Shown one piece after another: positions 33,912 to 44,553 of a DNA stretch of 64,000 nucleotides. Below the pieces are notes generated by a model. It had not been told where the DNA came from. It worked only from the letters and a program-made list of their open reading frames with translations, and ran no database searches. The DNA comes from Apophysomyces variabilis (lineage: Eukaryota > Mucoromycota > Mucoromycetes > Mucorales > Mucoraceae). The DNA lies in NCBI GenBank assembly GCA_002749535.1, contig MZZL01000133.1, forward strand, positions 163,523-227,522, written 5' to 3'. A program made the position numbers and the translations under genes. Each line of letters starts with the position of its first letter. The first letter of the stretch is position 1.

Positions 33912-34346
33912 AAGTTGTGAGTTTGAAGGGTATGAAGGGGAGGAGTGAAGAGGGAAAAGTTTTGGAAAGAAGGTCAAGGAAAATGGGTGGACTGATCGGG
34001 GCCAATGCGTGACTGAATCCAAACTGCGGCGTTGTAATTTTTCCCTTTGCTTGGGAGAATCTTCTCATTTGAATGAACGGACACTGCATATTTGAGTTAT
34101 AACGTATGCGGCAACACAGACTCTGTTAAATTATAAGGGGGGCACTAAGAAGGAGATAAGTTTAATAAACATAACAAAACAATAAAACAACAGAGAGCGA
34201 GTCTGTGTATGTGTGGAACTTAAACTAAAGAATGCAGCTGCATTATCTCTTCTTTTCTTTTATCTTTCTCTCTCTCTCTCCTTCACTTTTCACTTTCTCT
34301 ATTTCTCTTTTCCGTCTTCTCTTTTTTTTCCTCTTATTATTGAAGC
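33912..34346. other. Divergent promoter region
   Basis: Between the RING gene (-) and the four-TM gene (+). A long CT-rich tract (34230-34330) precedes the plus-strand ATG, as often seen in fungal leaders. No separate gene. Confidence 0.5.
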
Positions 34347-34928
34347 ATGTCGTCTTCCACTATTACAAATACTATCACCATTATTCGTACAACCGTATTC
34401 TTTCTCTCTATGACAATCGTCATTATGTACATGGGGGTATACAGTGCACATACCACGCCGATTTATTCCTTGTTCGAGAGTGACCGTTTCACGCTGCTGT
34501 ATGAAATAACAAAAGATCGACAACTCATATCTACCCTGGTGGCAGGTCAAGCATCCATTCTCTGCCCATTATTCTTGCTCTATTTCCAGAACATGCATTC
34601 GGAAGAAGAAGAACAACGGCAACAACAGCAGCAGCCATCTCTGTTGGAACTAGCCTGCCAATTCGTTATGCCGTTGGGCCTGGCCTTGAGTTGGGTCTTT
34701 TGCTTAATCTTTGACTGGAAGACAATGCAGATCACCCTTACACATTGGACATCCGTTGTGCTACACATACTGAAATACGTGGTGGTGGCGTTCCTATTAC
34801 TGGAATTAGCTCTGGGTTTGGTGTCTGTCCTGCAGCTGGGTTCAACAATTGGAGCAATTCATTTGGATGAAGAAGAGAGAGAAGAAGGAACAAGAGTAGA
34901 ACGAAATTACCAAGCGATAAAACAATGA
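34347..34928 (+). CDS. Small four-helix membrane protein, hypothetical
   Basis: Single exon, 193 aa from ATG. Four hydrophobic segments lie at about residues 12-34, 62-82, 103-123 and 135-165. A Glu/Gln-rich loop between the second and third would sit on the cytosolic side, and the C-terminal tail is acidic/charged. The layout resembles small tetraspan families such as MARVEL or SUR7-like proteins, but I find no signature motif, so no function is assigned. The frame is open from end to end, and no longer competing model is seen. Confidence 0.65.
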   Translation: MSSSTITNTITIIRTTVFFLSMTIVIMYMGVYSAHTTPIYSLFESDRFTLLYEITKDRQLISTLVAGQASILCPLFLLYFQNMHSEEEEQRQQQQQPSLLELACQFVMPLGLALSWVFCLIFDWKTMQITLTHWTSVVLHILKYVVVAFLLLELALGLVSVLQLGSTIGAIHLDEEEREEGTRVERNYQAIKQ

Positions 34929-35179
34929 ATACAATTTATATACATATATACTGAGAATAGACCCGTTCTTCTTTTTCTATTTTTCTCTCTCTGTATCTCT
35001 CACTTTTCCATATGTTTAGTTTAGGTCTGCTTACTGCGAAGAAAAAAAAAAGAAAAAAGAAAAGTACTCACAGGAATGTTGAACACTGTAAGCAATGCAA
35101 AACTGCCAGTGTCAACGTGAACACACTCTTTTCTTCTTTTTTTTTCTGCTTTTCTTTACTATATCATAATTAAGGCACT
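34929..35179. other. Intergenic
   Basis: Terminator/promoter spacer with poly-pyrimidine tracts. Confidence 0.4.
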
Positions 35180-37436
35180 ATGGCAGTCCCTGTACCTGTC
35201 TTTCCAAATAATAACATTTGTCCAGAATCGATCTGCTTTACAGATAACAAGAGTACATCATCATCCAATGGATCTACGATTGGTACCTCTGCTGCTAATG
35301 GATTTGGTGATATGTTGAAACGGTTGACACGCACATCCACAACAAAGAGTGGCATGACACTAGCCTCTGACAAATCCAGTATCGGACTAACATGGACCAA
35401 GAAAAAGACAACGATGACCATCTTTTTGACAGCACCTTACTATGTAGCCGGAGGCCAACTTCATGGGATGATTTCCTTGGAGCATCAATCTGTTTATTTA
35501 GAGAATTGGGAATCCCTGACATTGCATCTCGTAGGCATAGAAGGTAAAATCTATAGCAGGTTGCTGTTTTTAGGGTTGTAACTTTTTCTGTTGTTACCAC
35601 TTCATTAGTCGTCGTTAATTCCAGCCGTGGACAAGAATACAAGCATCAATTCTTAAACCAACCCATACTATCGTGCGGATCGAACACAGATTTCATTATC
35701 AACGAATCTAAAATAGTTGTACCTTTTGTCACACAATTACCGTCCGATCTCGGAAACACGTACAAAGACAAGAAAGGATCTATCATTTACCTATTACAAA
35801 GGCAAGCTTGTTTAGTTCCTCCCCAAAAGAAAAAAAACATGCGAACTTTTATGTCCTTAGTGAATTTACGTACCATGATCCAAGTAAAGCATCGTCCTCA
35901 GCAAGGCATATCCAAGCGAACTGTGCGATCGATATTTATGCGAATGCAAATCTCCGGTCTATTGCAGACGCCGCAGCCCTCTATGCACCTGTGCATGAAT
36001 CGCATAAATTATGGCGCGCATTAAACAATCGCTGTCTCAAATTGGATCTTACCTTGTCTCGCTCCATTTGGGTCTCTGGATCGCCCATTTACCTCCTCGT
36101 CAAAGCACAAAATGCATCGAAAGAAAAGGTATGTCTTTTGTTCAAATGCTGTAATAATAACCGATTTCTTTTGTTTTCATTCAGGTCACCAATATGACTT
36201 TAGCCTTGCTAAGACGCGAAAAGTATGCTTTCCCGGAAAAGGACGGATATGCTTCGGTGAGTTCCCAATGTCAGGTTGTCGCCCAATGCTCCTTGGCAGA
36301 GACAGATTGGTGGCAATCACTGGATCCAGGGATGACGGATTACCGCCAAACCGTACTAGCCGTACAATCTTCGGTAAAATTAAAAACAAAAAAAAAACCT
36401 ATATGAACGAACCGGGAGCCCATAACACAAATCTATGCTTCTCCTTTTTTTTTTTGGCTTTCTTTGAATAGCAATCACATGTATCGATCAGAAATCAATA
36501 CCTTATCCAGGTCGCTTATTCCATATCCATAACGATTCATTCGCAAACAAAGTAAAAGTTAGAAAGAAAAATATCAGGCACATTTCACGATATTAACCCA
36601 TTCTTTTGCTGGTTGGTAGTACAGAGCTTGTTACCGAAATCCCGATTATCCTCGTCCATCCAATTTCCGTTGATCCCCCTCCCCCCGGTCCGTATATTAT
36701 TCAGAGAGAAGAAACAGATCCAGCACTGGCGCGTGAGGTCTTGTTCCATAGTCATAGAGGAAAACCACCACCAGGCCTAGTGGAATTAGAACAAGAACAA
36801 AAGAACCATCCTGCTCCTTCTTCCTCTTCTTGTTCTTTGTCCTCTTATCATGAAGGAGAACAAGAAACATGTTCTTCCACTCGAGACCAAGAGATAACCA
36901 TCACTGGCAGCACTGCGCTTACATCGGAGAAGCATGCATGGAAACCACTGAATAAGGTCAAACGCAAGGTATCATCCTGGGGTCTACGACTCCGACAACC
37001 AGCCTCTTCGTCCTTGAATAAAGAAGGAGCCGTGCCGAAAAGTGAGCAGGAAGAAGGCCCTGCACTGCTGCCGGCGCCTACAGCGGCTGGTCCTAACAGA
37101 ACCTCTCCGCGTCGCTTAGGCCGGAAAGCCTCCACTTCGGAAAAGACAGGATCGACCTTGCTTGCTGATCTCCGGTTTCTGCGACCAGAACATTTGCGGG
37201 AAGCCAACTCATGGTCCCAATTACAGAAATTGATGCCCATAACGCAATCGACTCAGCTCCAACGACGTAATACAGCCAAAGACGTGGTTCGTGTGGGTCA
37301 CGTCCGCGCCGAGAAACAGTACGGAAAGCAGCATGGCTCTATAGGAAATGCTGGACTGGACATCCGTCATATGTTTAATGTGGCTACGGCGCGTGAAGCC
37401 TGGCAAAGCTGCCAGGCCAAAGTGTCTTTTCTGTAA
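35180..37436 (+). CDS. Arrestin-domain protein (alpha-arrestin type)
   Basis: Exons 35180-35543, 35609-35801, 35861-36128, 36185-36373, 36472-36551 and 36620-37436; 636 aa. The N-terminal arrestin half has LTAPYYVAGGQLHGMISL and LHLVGIE, then PFVTQLPSDLG and KGSIIYLLQ. The C-terminal half has LTLSRSIWVSGSPIYLLVKAQN and MTLALLRRE, ending at VTEIPIILVHP. After that comes about 250 residues of Ser/Pro/Gln-rich, probably disordered sequence. Alpha-arrestins link membrane transporters to HECT ubiquitin ligases for endocytosis. A PPGPY stretch is seen but no clear PPxY. Intron 2 begins GC, not GT (AG/GCAAGC ... TTAG); this is required to join the two halves. Reading through instead gives a frame without arrestin similarity. 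Confidence 0.8.
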
Positions 37437-37877
37437 ACTATGATTCTTCTTATTTCTCTAAATAACTTTCTAAATCAATCCCATTTTTTTTACTATGGTT
37501 CAGAAGATGATCACACACAGTGATTCGTTGCTTTGGCGTAAGTTGGAAGAAAGACACATGAACGAAGCTTATCATTTTACACTACATAAGCCTACAAGTT
37601 CTATTCCCTTTCTTTCCGGTTGACTTAAGTTCTAGAACAAAATGAGATAATGTATCTTTTTAATATATTGGTTTTCTTTTTCTATTTCGATTCTTTTTTT
37701 TTCCCTCTCAATGCAAAAAAATCGATCGTATCAAGTCATAGGTATGGTAAAAAAGGGCTAAACTGAATAGTAATAATAACACAAATAAAAATAAAATGAA
37801 AAAAAAAGAAAGGAAAGAACACACAACGACCTATGTACATACATTATAAACAATGGAAATTGAGGGTAATTTTACAT
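37437..37877. other. Convergent spacer
   Basis: Between the arrestin (+) and SLC41 (-) genes; AT-rich, no gene. Confidence 0.45.
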
Positions 37878-40025
37878 CTAAGAAAGGTATGGCGTGCCTT
37901 GCTCGGCGGCACTGTAAGCAAGATCAGCATAACCACGGTTGGTCAACCATGAGAAGGAAATCACCAAAAGACTGGTACAGACAACATCAATCACAGCCGT
38001 CCTATTAGAAATAAAGAAAAAGGGATACACATGAGTTTCCCTCTGCCCAAGTTGAAAATAGACCTTTCTTACAAGTAGGGCAAGACATAGTTATCGGGAT
38101 CGTAGCCACTCTTCCAAAACATCAATGTCATGGATTTACCCATCTTTAAAGCCAACCAAGTCTGATAAAAGAAAAGAAAGCGTTAGATGAATGCATAAGG
38201 GATCCTTTTTTTTCCTCTTTGCCGTGTCAACTTACACATAGCATGGCGACAATAAAATAAGTGATGGAAAAGGCAAAGTTGAAGTCCAAATGGCCGAGAT
38301 CAAACAACCAGATAAGGTAGAGAAAAACCCATTGAACAGGGACATTCATCAACAGTAATGTCCATTCCACTTGCTTGTAATTTTCTTGCTTTCCCGCATG
38401 AAGACAGGTACTAATACGTGAAGCATAGATCGACCCTAGATTACCAGCAAGACCTAATGTTTCGGGAACCCGTTAGTCCTGATTTACCCATTTTTCATGG
38501 ACATCGTATACAAACCACATAAAATAGGTGTCAACATGGCCAATCCTTTGTACTGTTCTACATAACGTTCCAGAACAAGTCCTGCAAAACTACATAGTAT
38601 CTCCCATAAGTTCCATCTTCCATTTTTCCATGAGCCATTTTTTTTTGCTTTCCTACCTTGAAATCAACATGGCTAAAATAATAGGCGTCCACCCCGAGTA
38701 AAGCAGATCCTTCACATAGATGTTTTTCCATACAGCCTTGGCAAAGAAGGGAAGGGAAATGACCATCGCCACAAGAAACCATAGACTCAGCATGGAATCT
38801 GACAATAAGAGTATCCAAAACAGCGTAGTTTCATAATTTTAGCACATTGATATCATCCCGAGATATGTTTGTTTTACCTAAATGCACTAGTAATAGTTGT
38901 GCACACCCTGCTAATACACCTAGTGTCACCACATCACCAAGCGAAGCCGCCATTGGACAGGCAATGTTGTCTATTTTCGAATGAAAAGATAAGAACGATA
39001 ATGAATTACGGAATAGACACACCCTCTCTTCTTTATTTTTTTTTCACTTTACCTGGATCAATACGGTATTTTCGACTGAGAATAATCAGGGCACACATAA
39101 AGACACCTAGGACAAAACTGGACACAGCAGCGGATATCATAGAACTGGTGATGACCAAAATACTTTCTGATACGGTGGTGGGCGCAGAAGGATGTTGTAG
39201 AATACCAAGAAAAAAAGAAAAGACACCTGCGATCGAACCGGCAATTAAGGCTTGGACTTGAATCAAAGCCAGATTGCCCCAAACAAGCGCATTCCGTGAT
39301 TGTGGATGATCCAGATCACCTAAATGAGCCTAATATTTTCCCAGGTGAATTCAATGGGCACAGCAAGAGAATGTCTATCTTTTCTCTTCTTACGGAGGTG
39401 GAACATCTTGCTGCTAAATTCATTTCAAGATTGCCTTTAAGGTTGAGTAGGACAGGTACAAGAATAAAGAGTTCCGACACTTGAACAAACACCTGCCAAT
39501 GCTAAAATAGGGAATAACGTGTCAATAAACAAAAAAGATACTCCAGCTTGATAAAGAAACATGTATCTTTTTCTTTTTTACCTGATAGATATCCATCATC
39601 CAGCCTGCGAAAACGAGTCCAATGACAGAGATTAACAGGGACGGTAATGCCTTTTTTAGTTCCAATGAATTGAATGAGAAAAAATAAATATTCTTGCCCC
39701 TTTCTTTTTTTTTTTTACTGCGTCTCTTTCTCTCTTCCTTGTTTTCCCTTTTTTATTTTCTTATGGTGTCACTTACTTGTGTTGCCAAACGATGAGCATC
39801 TTTGACATGAGAAACAGATGTCTTATCATTCTCCTCATCCGTAGGTAATGTCGGTGCTCGATAGAGAACAAATGATGAGGTCGAACTTGTTCGTTTATGA
39901 TGTCGAGCATGCGAACTGCTCATAACTCGTGATTCCTCGAGATGAACTACATCGCCATCTGTCTTTTTGGAATAAAGCTCCATGACATCCGTCGGTGTGG
40001 TTGTTGTACTATACGATGGTGACAT
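37878..40025 (-). CDS. SLC41/MgtE-type divalent cation (Mg2+) transporter
   Basis: Ten exons (minus): 39777-40025, 39582-39650, 39394-39501, 39053-39329, 38878-38970, 38657-38798, 38516-38589, 38236-38453, 38073-38161 and 37878-38001; 480 aa, with every junction in frame. An 80-residue hydrophilic N-terminus precedes two MgtE-like halves. Half 1 has [36 protein letters not shown], given here as the positions coded by 39394-39501. Half 2 has [32 protein letters not shown] (38453-38589). The paired GNL motifs and the aspartates after them (LGDLDHP, LGDVV) fit the ion pathway. The family exports or imports Mg2+ at the plasma membrane or organelles. The direction of transport is not readable here. 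Confidence 0.85.
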
Positions 40026-40357
40026 GCTTCTTCTGCTTCTTTTCTTTCCGTTCTTTCTTTTCCTTCTTATTCCGTCCTGCCTCGTGCACAGAGAAAAGTG
40101 GTTGTTGTCTATTATATACGGTTTTTTACTTTTTTTTGTTCTCTATTCTTTAAGGACGAGATAGAGACGAATAGGATAAACAGATAAAAAAAGATAGAGA
40201 GAGAGAGTATATGTGGCTGAGAAGGAAGAAAGAGAAGCAGGGAAGGAAAGGGGAGGAGAAGGAAAAAAGGTCGAGGAGGCGATCCAGGTTTTTTTTTCTT
40301 GTTCTCTTTTGGCTTATTTTTTAGGGCGATCTTTTTCGCCTCTTTGTACGACCATTG
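40026..40357. other. Intergenic
   Basis: Promoter of the SLC41 gene; purine-rich run at 40180-40280. Confidence 0.4.
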
Positions 40358-41767
40358 TTAATTTATTGCCCAGATTCCGAACAAGATCGATAACATGAGC
40401 ATTAACATCCATACACGTTCACTTTTTCGAGATCGTTCATTACGAGCCTTCCATGTTTCCAAGGCTGTGATTTGATGTTGTAATTCTTGTTGTTTGAGAT
40501 GCATACTATCTGATTTTTTCCTCATCCTGCGCTTCGTACGATATAATTCTTGTTCTAATGCATCCATCCGATCATGAAGCATCATCTGAGGATCCCCTTC
40601 CACGGCATGATCCGTCCCGGATTTACTGGATAAGGTGGATGACGCAGGTTGGGGTTTTTGTTTTTCTTTGACCATCGAGGACGGGATGGTGTTATGATGC
40701 GTCGCCACCAGCCGTTCGCTGGTTGCTACGGGAGCTGATGCGGATGCTGCTGATGCTCCATACAGTATCGGATCGGCGCCTTTCCTCTTATCATCAGAAA
40801 TACACTTCTTAGCTACCAAGCCAATCTCGTTATAAATTTTCTCCGCCATAACGGCAAGGTAGACATGTTGTACAGATCTACTCTGGCCGAGATATTCACG
40901 CTTCAATGCCATATTGCCTACCATCATATTATCCGACAGCACACGCGATTCCCGAAGATCCGTCCCTTCCCGCAGGATCGTCTGAAGATCACATAATAAA
41001 CCCTGTAACACATCCCATGTCGCGTCATGTTCTTCTCGTAAATGATCTATCCACTCCCCCATAGCCTGTTGTTGTTGTTCTTGCACCTGTTCCTGCTTCT
41101 CTTGGTTATCTTTTCTTTCTTCTTCTTCCAAAAACCGTTCATAAGCCGCTATTTGCCATCGCGTAAGACCCGTTTCTAATCGGTCTTTCATTGTTAGTCC
41201 AGGCTGCTTCGCTCTGGAAATCTGCGTTCGAATTTTTTGATTGTTGGGCAGCGGGTCAACGGCGGTGAATTCCGATTCGAGCAACGCCCGTGTCGAATAA
41301 GATGCATCAGGGATGGATTCGACTTTCCAGTTATGAACGATCTCGCTTCGCGGGGGGTTATCGGAAGAAAAGACAGGCATCTCTTCTAGAAAAGGTTGCA
41401 GTTCGATATCGACGCCAAGGGTAGAGGCCATGGCTCTTGCTCTGGCGAGATCGACCCAGATATCGCAGAAAGGGAAATTGGGAACCAGAAAGTCTACTTC
41501 ATAATCGGAATGCTTGAGTTTGAACAGGAAAAGGCCTTCGGTCGTTGTCAAACCACAGGCCTTCCAAAGCTGTCCTGCTGATATGTAATGCGTTTCAAAT
41601 TCATAATCGATCAGTCGGTAGATTGGTACTTGGTTGAGTTCTACTTTGAATGCGGGGTACATGCGTGTTTTGTTTTTCAACAGAGCGTCATGCTTGGCAC
41701 TTGCCTCCCAATTGTACAGGAGCTGGAATTGAAGAGGCAATGGCGTAGGTAAACTGTCATCCTCCAT
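40358..41767 (-). CDS. APSES/KilA-N-like tail-anchored protein (Bqt4-like)
   Basis: Single exon, 469 aa. Residues about 40-135 have the shape of an APSES/KilA-N fold: VPIYRLIDYEFETHYISAGQ, LWKACGLTT, then IWVDLARARAMASTLGVD and LQPFLEE. The DNA-binding form of this fold (Mbp1/Swi4) has the same order. The middle (about 210-250) is Glu/Gln-rich and likely coiled coil. The last 20 residues (WMLMLMLSILFGIWAIN) form one membrane segment at the very C-terminus, preceded by a basic stretch. That layout is typical of Bqt4, which anchors telomeres to the inner nuclear membrane in S. pombe. I infer a nuclear-envelope protein that tethers chromatin. Sequence similarity to Bqt4 is only structural at this level; the alternative is a membrane-tethered transcription factor. 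Confidence 0.6.
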   Translation of the reverse strand: MEDDSLPTPLPLQFQLLYNWEASAKHDALLKNKTRMYPAFKVELNQVPIYRLIDYEFETHYISAGQLWKACGLTTTEGLFLFKLKHSDYEVDFLVPNFPFCDIWVDLARARAMASTLGVDIELQPFLEEMPVFSSDNPPRSEIVHNWKVESIPDASYSTRALLESEFTAVDPLPNNQKIRTQISRAKQPGLTMKDRLETGLTRWQIAAYERFLEEEERKDNQEKQEQVQEQQQQAMGEWIDHLREEHDATWDVLQGLLCDLQTILREGTDLRESRVLSDNMMVGNMALKREYLGQSRSVQHVYLAVMAEKIYNEIGLVAKKCISDDKRKGADPILYGASAASASAPVATSERLVATHHNTIPSSMVKEKQKPQPASSTLSSKSGTDHAVEGDPQMMLHDRMDALEQELYRTKRRMRKKSDSMHLKQQELQHQITALETWKARNERSRKSERVWMLMLMLSILFGIWAIN

Positions 41768-43716
41768 GGGCCAGGAAAAAAATAAAAACGATTAAATAAA
41801 AAAAAGATAAGAAATAGAAGAAAAAATCGGACACTTTTTCCTTTTGTCTTCCTTTCCTCTTTTCACGCACTCCAAGTCAGTATCTGAAGCACGATCATGA
41901 ACCAGTATGCTGACGGCAACTGAGTGAAAGAAAGGAGATAAGAGGAAGGCAGAAGAATCGATTCGTTTGTTTACTAAAAATGGGAACGCGACTTGAGGTA
42001 GCTGTTGTTTTGATGATCCGACTCAATCGCTTACCATGGGTCAGAAGGAGTATAATCCATGCAGAGAAGGAAAAATTGAATAAGCTGCGACATTCCATAA
42101 GTGGTTTGGCAAAGCAAGCATGTCTGCTGAGGACCTAATTGTTGATTGCATTTAAGCGGAAGTATGACCTTTTGGCAATTGTAAACAATTCTGCTGCATG
42201 CAATGTAAGACAACAAGGTCTGAAGCATACGGTCTTCTCGAAATACAGTGTTTTAGAGTTGATGTCCGTCTTCCCCTGTTGGGTCACGTAAGGGAAAAAG
42301 GTGTCCTACCACGGTTTAGTTGGCCTGTTCTCCATTTACCGATGCGAAGGCCGATAGGATAAGGAATTTCCGTTATATAGTACGTGATACAAAGAAAGCA
42401 ACTTTCTTTTACCTTGTTGGGATACGATGCTGCAAGTTGTTATCATGGATTATACTATGGTACGATATGGTAAAGGTAAAGGAAATCAATGGTTTGGTTC
42501 CTGTTGGATAGAACAGAGACAAGTCATGTTTTATTTTTGTATGCATGGAGGATGCTTTCCTGTTTCTTTAATAGAAATGGAATTCTTCCCGAATGCTGTT
42601 TGAATAGTTAAGGTTCCTTTCTTGTACCCCATCTACCGGGGACTGGACAGGGACAAAAACAAAGAAAAACGAAGGCTCAAACTTTGCTAGAGATTGCAGA
42701 AAAGACAGAGAGATCTTTTTTCAAGGATTTGACGAAGTCTTAAGGTCGGAAATCATTTCAAGCCGATTTTTCTGTCATATGTATGCAAAAAGAAAAGAAG
42801 GTTTTCTCCACGAAAGTTTCCTTTAATGGAACAGATCCAGACTCCATAAATTGAAGGTACATCGCTGATTGGTAATTACAAGATTTATGAAAGCTGAAAG
42901 TTCCTGAGCTTCGGGGACCCATAAGGAAAGAAAAAAGGGATGAAACGTTTTGTATTGCGGTTGGAACGTTTTCAGGAATAAATTCATTTCGATTTTGAAG
43001 GAAGAGATTGAAGGCTGCCGAAGCGGGCGTCTTGTGGTATACTAACAAAGGCGGAGATAGGAGAATAGAAAACAGATACGTTTAGTATCTGTATCGGTAT
43101 CTGTATCCAATTGCATATACAGTATTACACAAAGGAAAAAGAAGATGCATCCTAGCAAAAAGAAAAGAGAAAGCAAGAGGTAGAAAGAAGGTAGAAAGCA
43201 ATCAAGAATCCCAATGACTTGTTTCCCTCTCCTCTTATATAGGTTATCATTCTTTTGCAACTTTACTCCGTGCGATAAACCAAAGACAGGACCATGAGTA
43301 GGTATATGTATGTAGAGATAGAGCATTGATTTAATTTGCACAAAAGGTTTCACTATTCTCCGCATGCTTTGAGCACATGGACAGTTAGGTTTATTTAGCT
43401 GCGGCGATCCCTTTGGTGCATAGAATGGGCCCTGGTCTCAGAACAACAACAACTCCTTCCATCGCGTGGTGTATTGCAGAAATGAATAAGAGTGACAATG
43501 TTCCGTAAGCGCGCACTTCTCCCCAAAATAGACAACTTGTTACAGTACACACACACACACACAACGAACCCCGTCCCTTTTTCCTTTTCTCCCTTTCTGT
43601 ATAAGCCAGATCGCGATTAATTTTAGATTGTTGCACCATCTCTTATTTTTCACCTCTTCTTCTTCTTCTTCTCTCTTTCCCTTAGTTCTTCTTCATTTTT
43701 TTTTTGCTTACACTCA
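41768..43716. other. Long intergenic region
   Basis: About 1.9 kb with no gene recognised. It holds an (AC)8 microsatellite at about 43548-43563 and pyrimidine-rich leader sequence just before the next ATG. Short open frames on both strands have no domain features. Confidence 0.45.
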
Positions 43717-44553
43717 ATGACTTCCTATATCAATGCCTTTGATTCCGTACATTCGGATTTCAACGAAAAAGTAATACCTCCGTTTCAATTGAAACAAAAT
43801 GACCAAATATTCCAAAAAGACTAATTTTTGACAACATTTTGTTTAGACAACCTCCAAAAGACCCCATTTGTTGCACACACCAGCTTCATCATGTTTCTCC
43901 TTTCCTATGACTTCGAATGATCAAGATGAAAAATCATTAAGTGGTAGGAATCATCTCTTGTACACACACATACACACACACACACACACACACCATCCTC
44001 CTCATCAATGGCATCATCCAAACTGAGTTACATATTATTTCCATAGACAGATCTTTGCCATCCATCCAAATGTTTAAACGGTATTACGGAGCGACCATGA
44101 ACACTACATTTTCAGGTAAAACAAACAAAACATCCTTAAAGAAGAGCATGTCTCAAGTTTACCTTTGGTTTCTAAATGGCTGAGGTCTTGTGATTAGATG
44201 GTGAATCCACGCTAGGTCAAAGTGCTCCCGCAACACCGCCGCATACAACCATTAGCCCAAATGACGATGACGAAGGCCTATACCTATTATGGACGCATCA
44301 ACTACTCCGAGAGCATGGACTTCGACCGGCCTCTTGCCGGCCCGATGATAACGACGACGACGAGCGGGGAAACGGCGAATACGATGATGACGATGATAGC
44401 AGCATTACCAATCTATCCATGGATGGAGACCGGCTGCAACATCCATTCATTCATGCTTCTTCCTCTTCTTCTTCTTCCAATGGGAAACATGCCATTCGTC
44501 CCAATTCGTCGGAGGGATTTTTTAGCATTTTCTTCCCTTGTTTTTCATGTTAA
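43717..44553 (+). CDS. Small acidic hypothetical protein with Cys-rich C-terminus
   Basis: Exons 43717-43770, 43847-43943, 44047-44115 and 44198-44553; 191 aa, with frame kept at all three junctions. The central part is very acidic (DDNDDDERGNGEYDDDDDSS) and followed by a Ser run. The protein ends SIFFPCFSC, where the final four residues have a cysteine at position -4, a possible but weak CaaX site, and the second Cys could be palmitoylated. So it may be lipid-anchored. I do not recognise a family. Intron 2 carries a (CA)n microsatellite (43961-43993). The model rests on splice consensus and open frame only. Confidence 0.5.

Noticed and set aside
35808..36024. Frame open across the GC-AG intron of the arrestin gene
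   Set aside because: The alternative frame gives no arrestin-like sequence, while splicing restores the C-terminal domain.
43548..43993. (CA)n tracts
   Set aside because: Ordinary microsatellites, one inside an intron.
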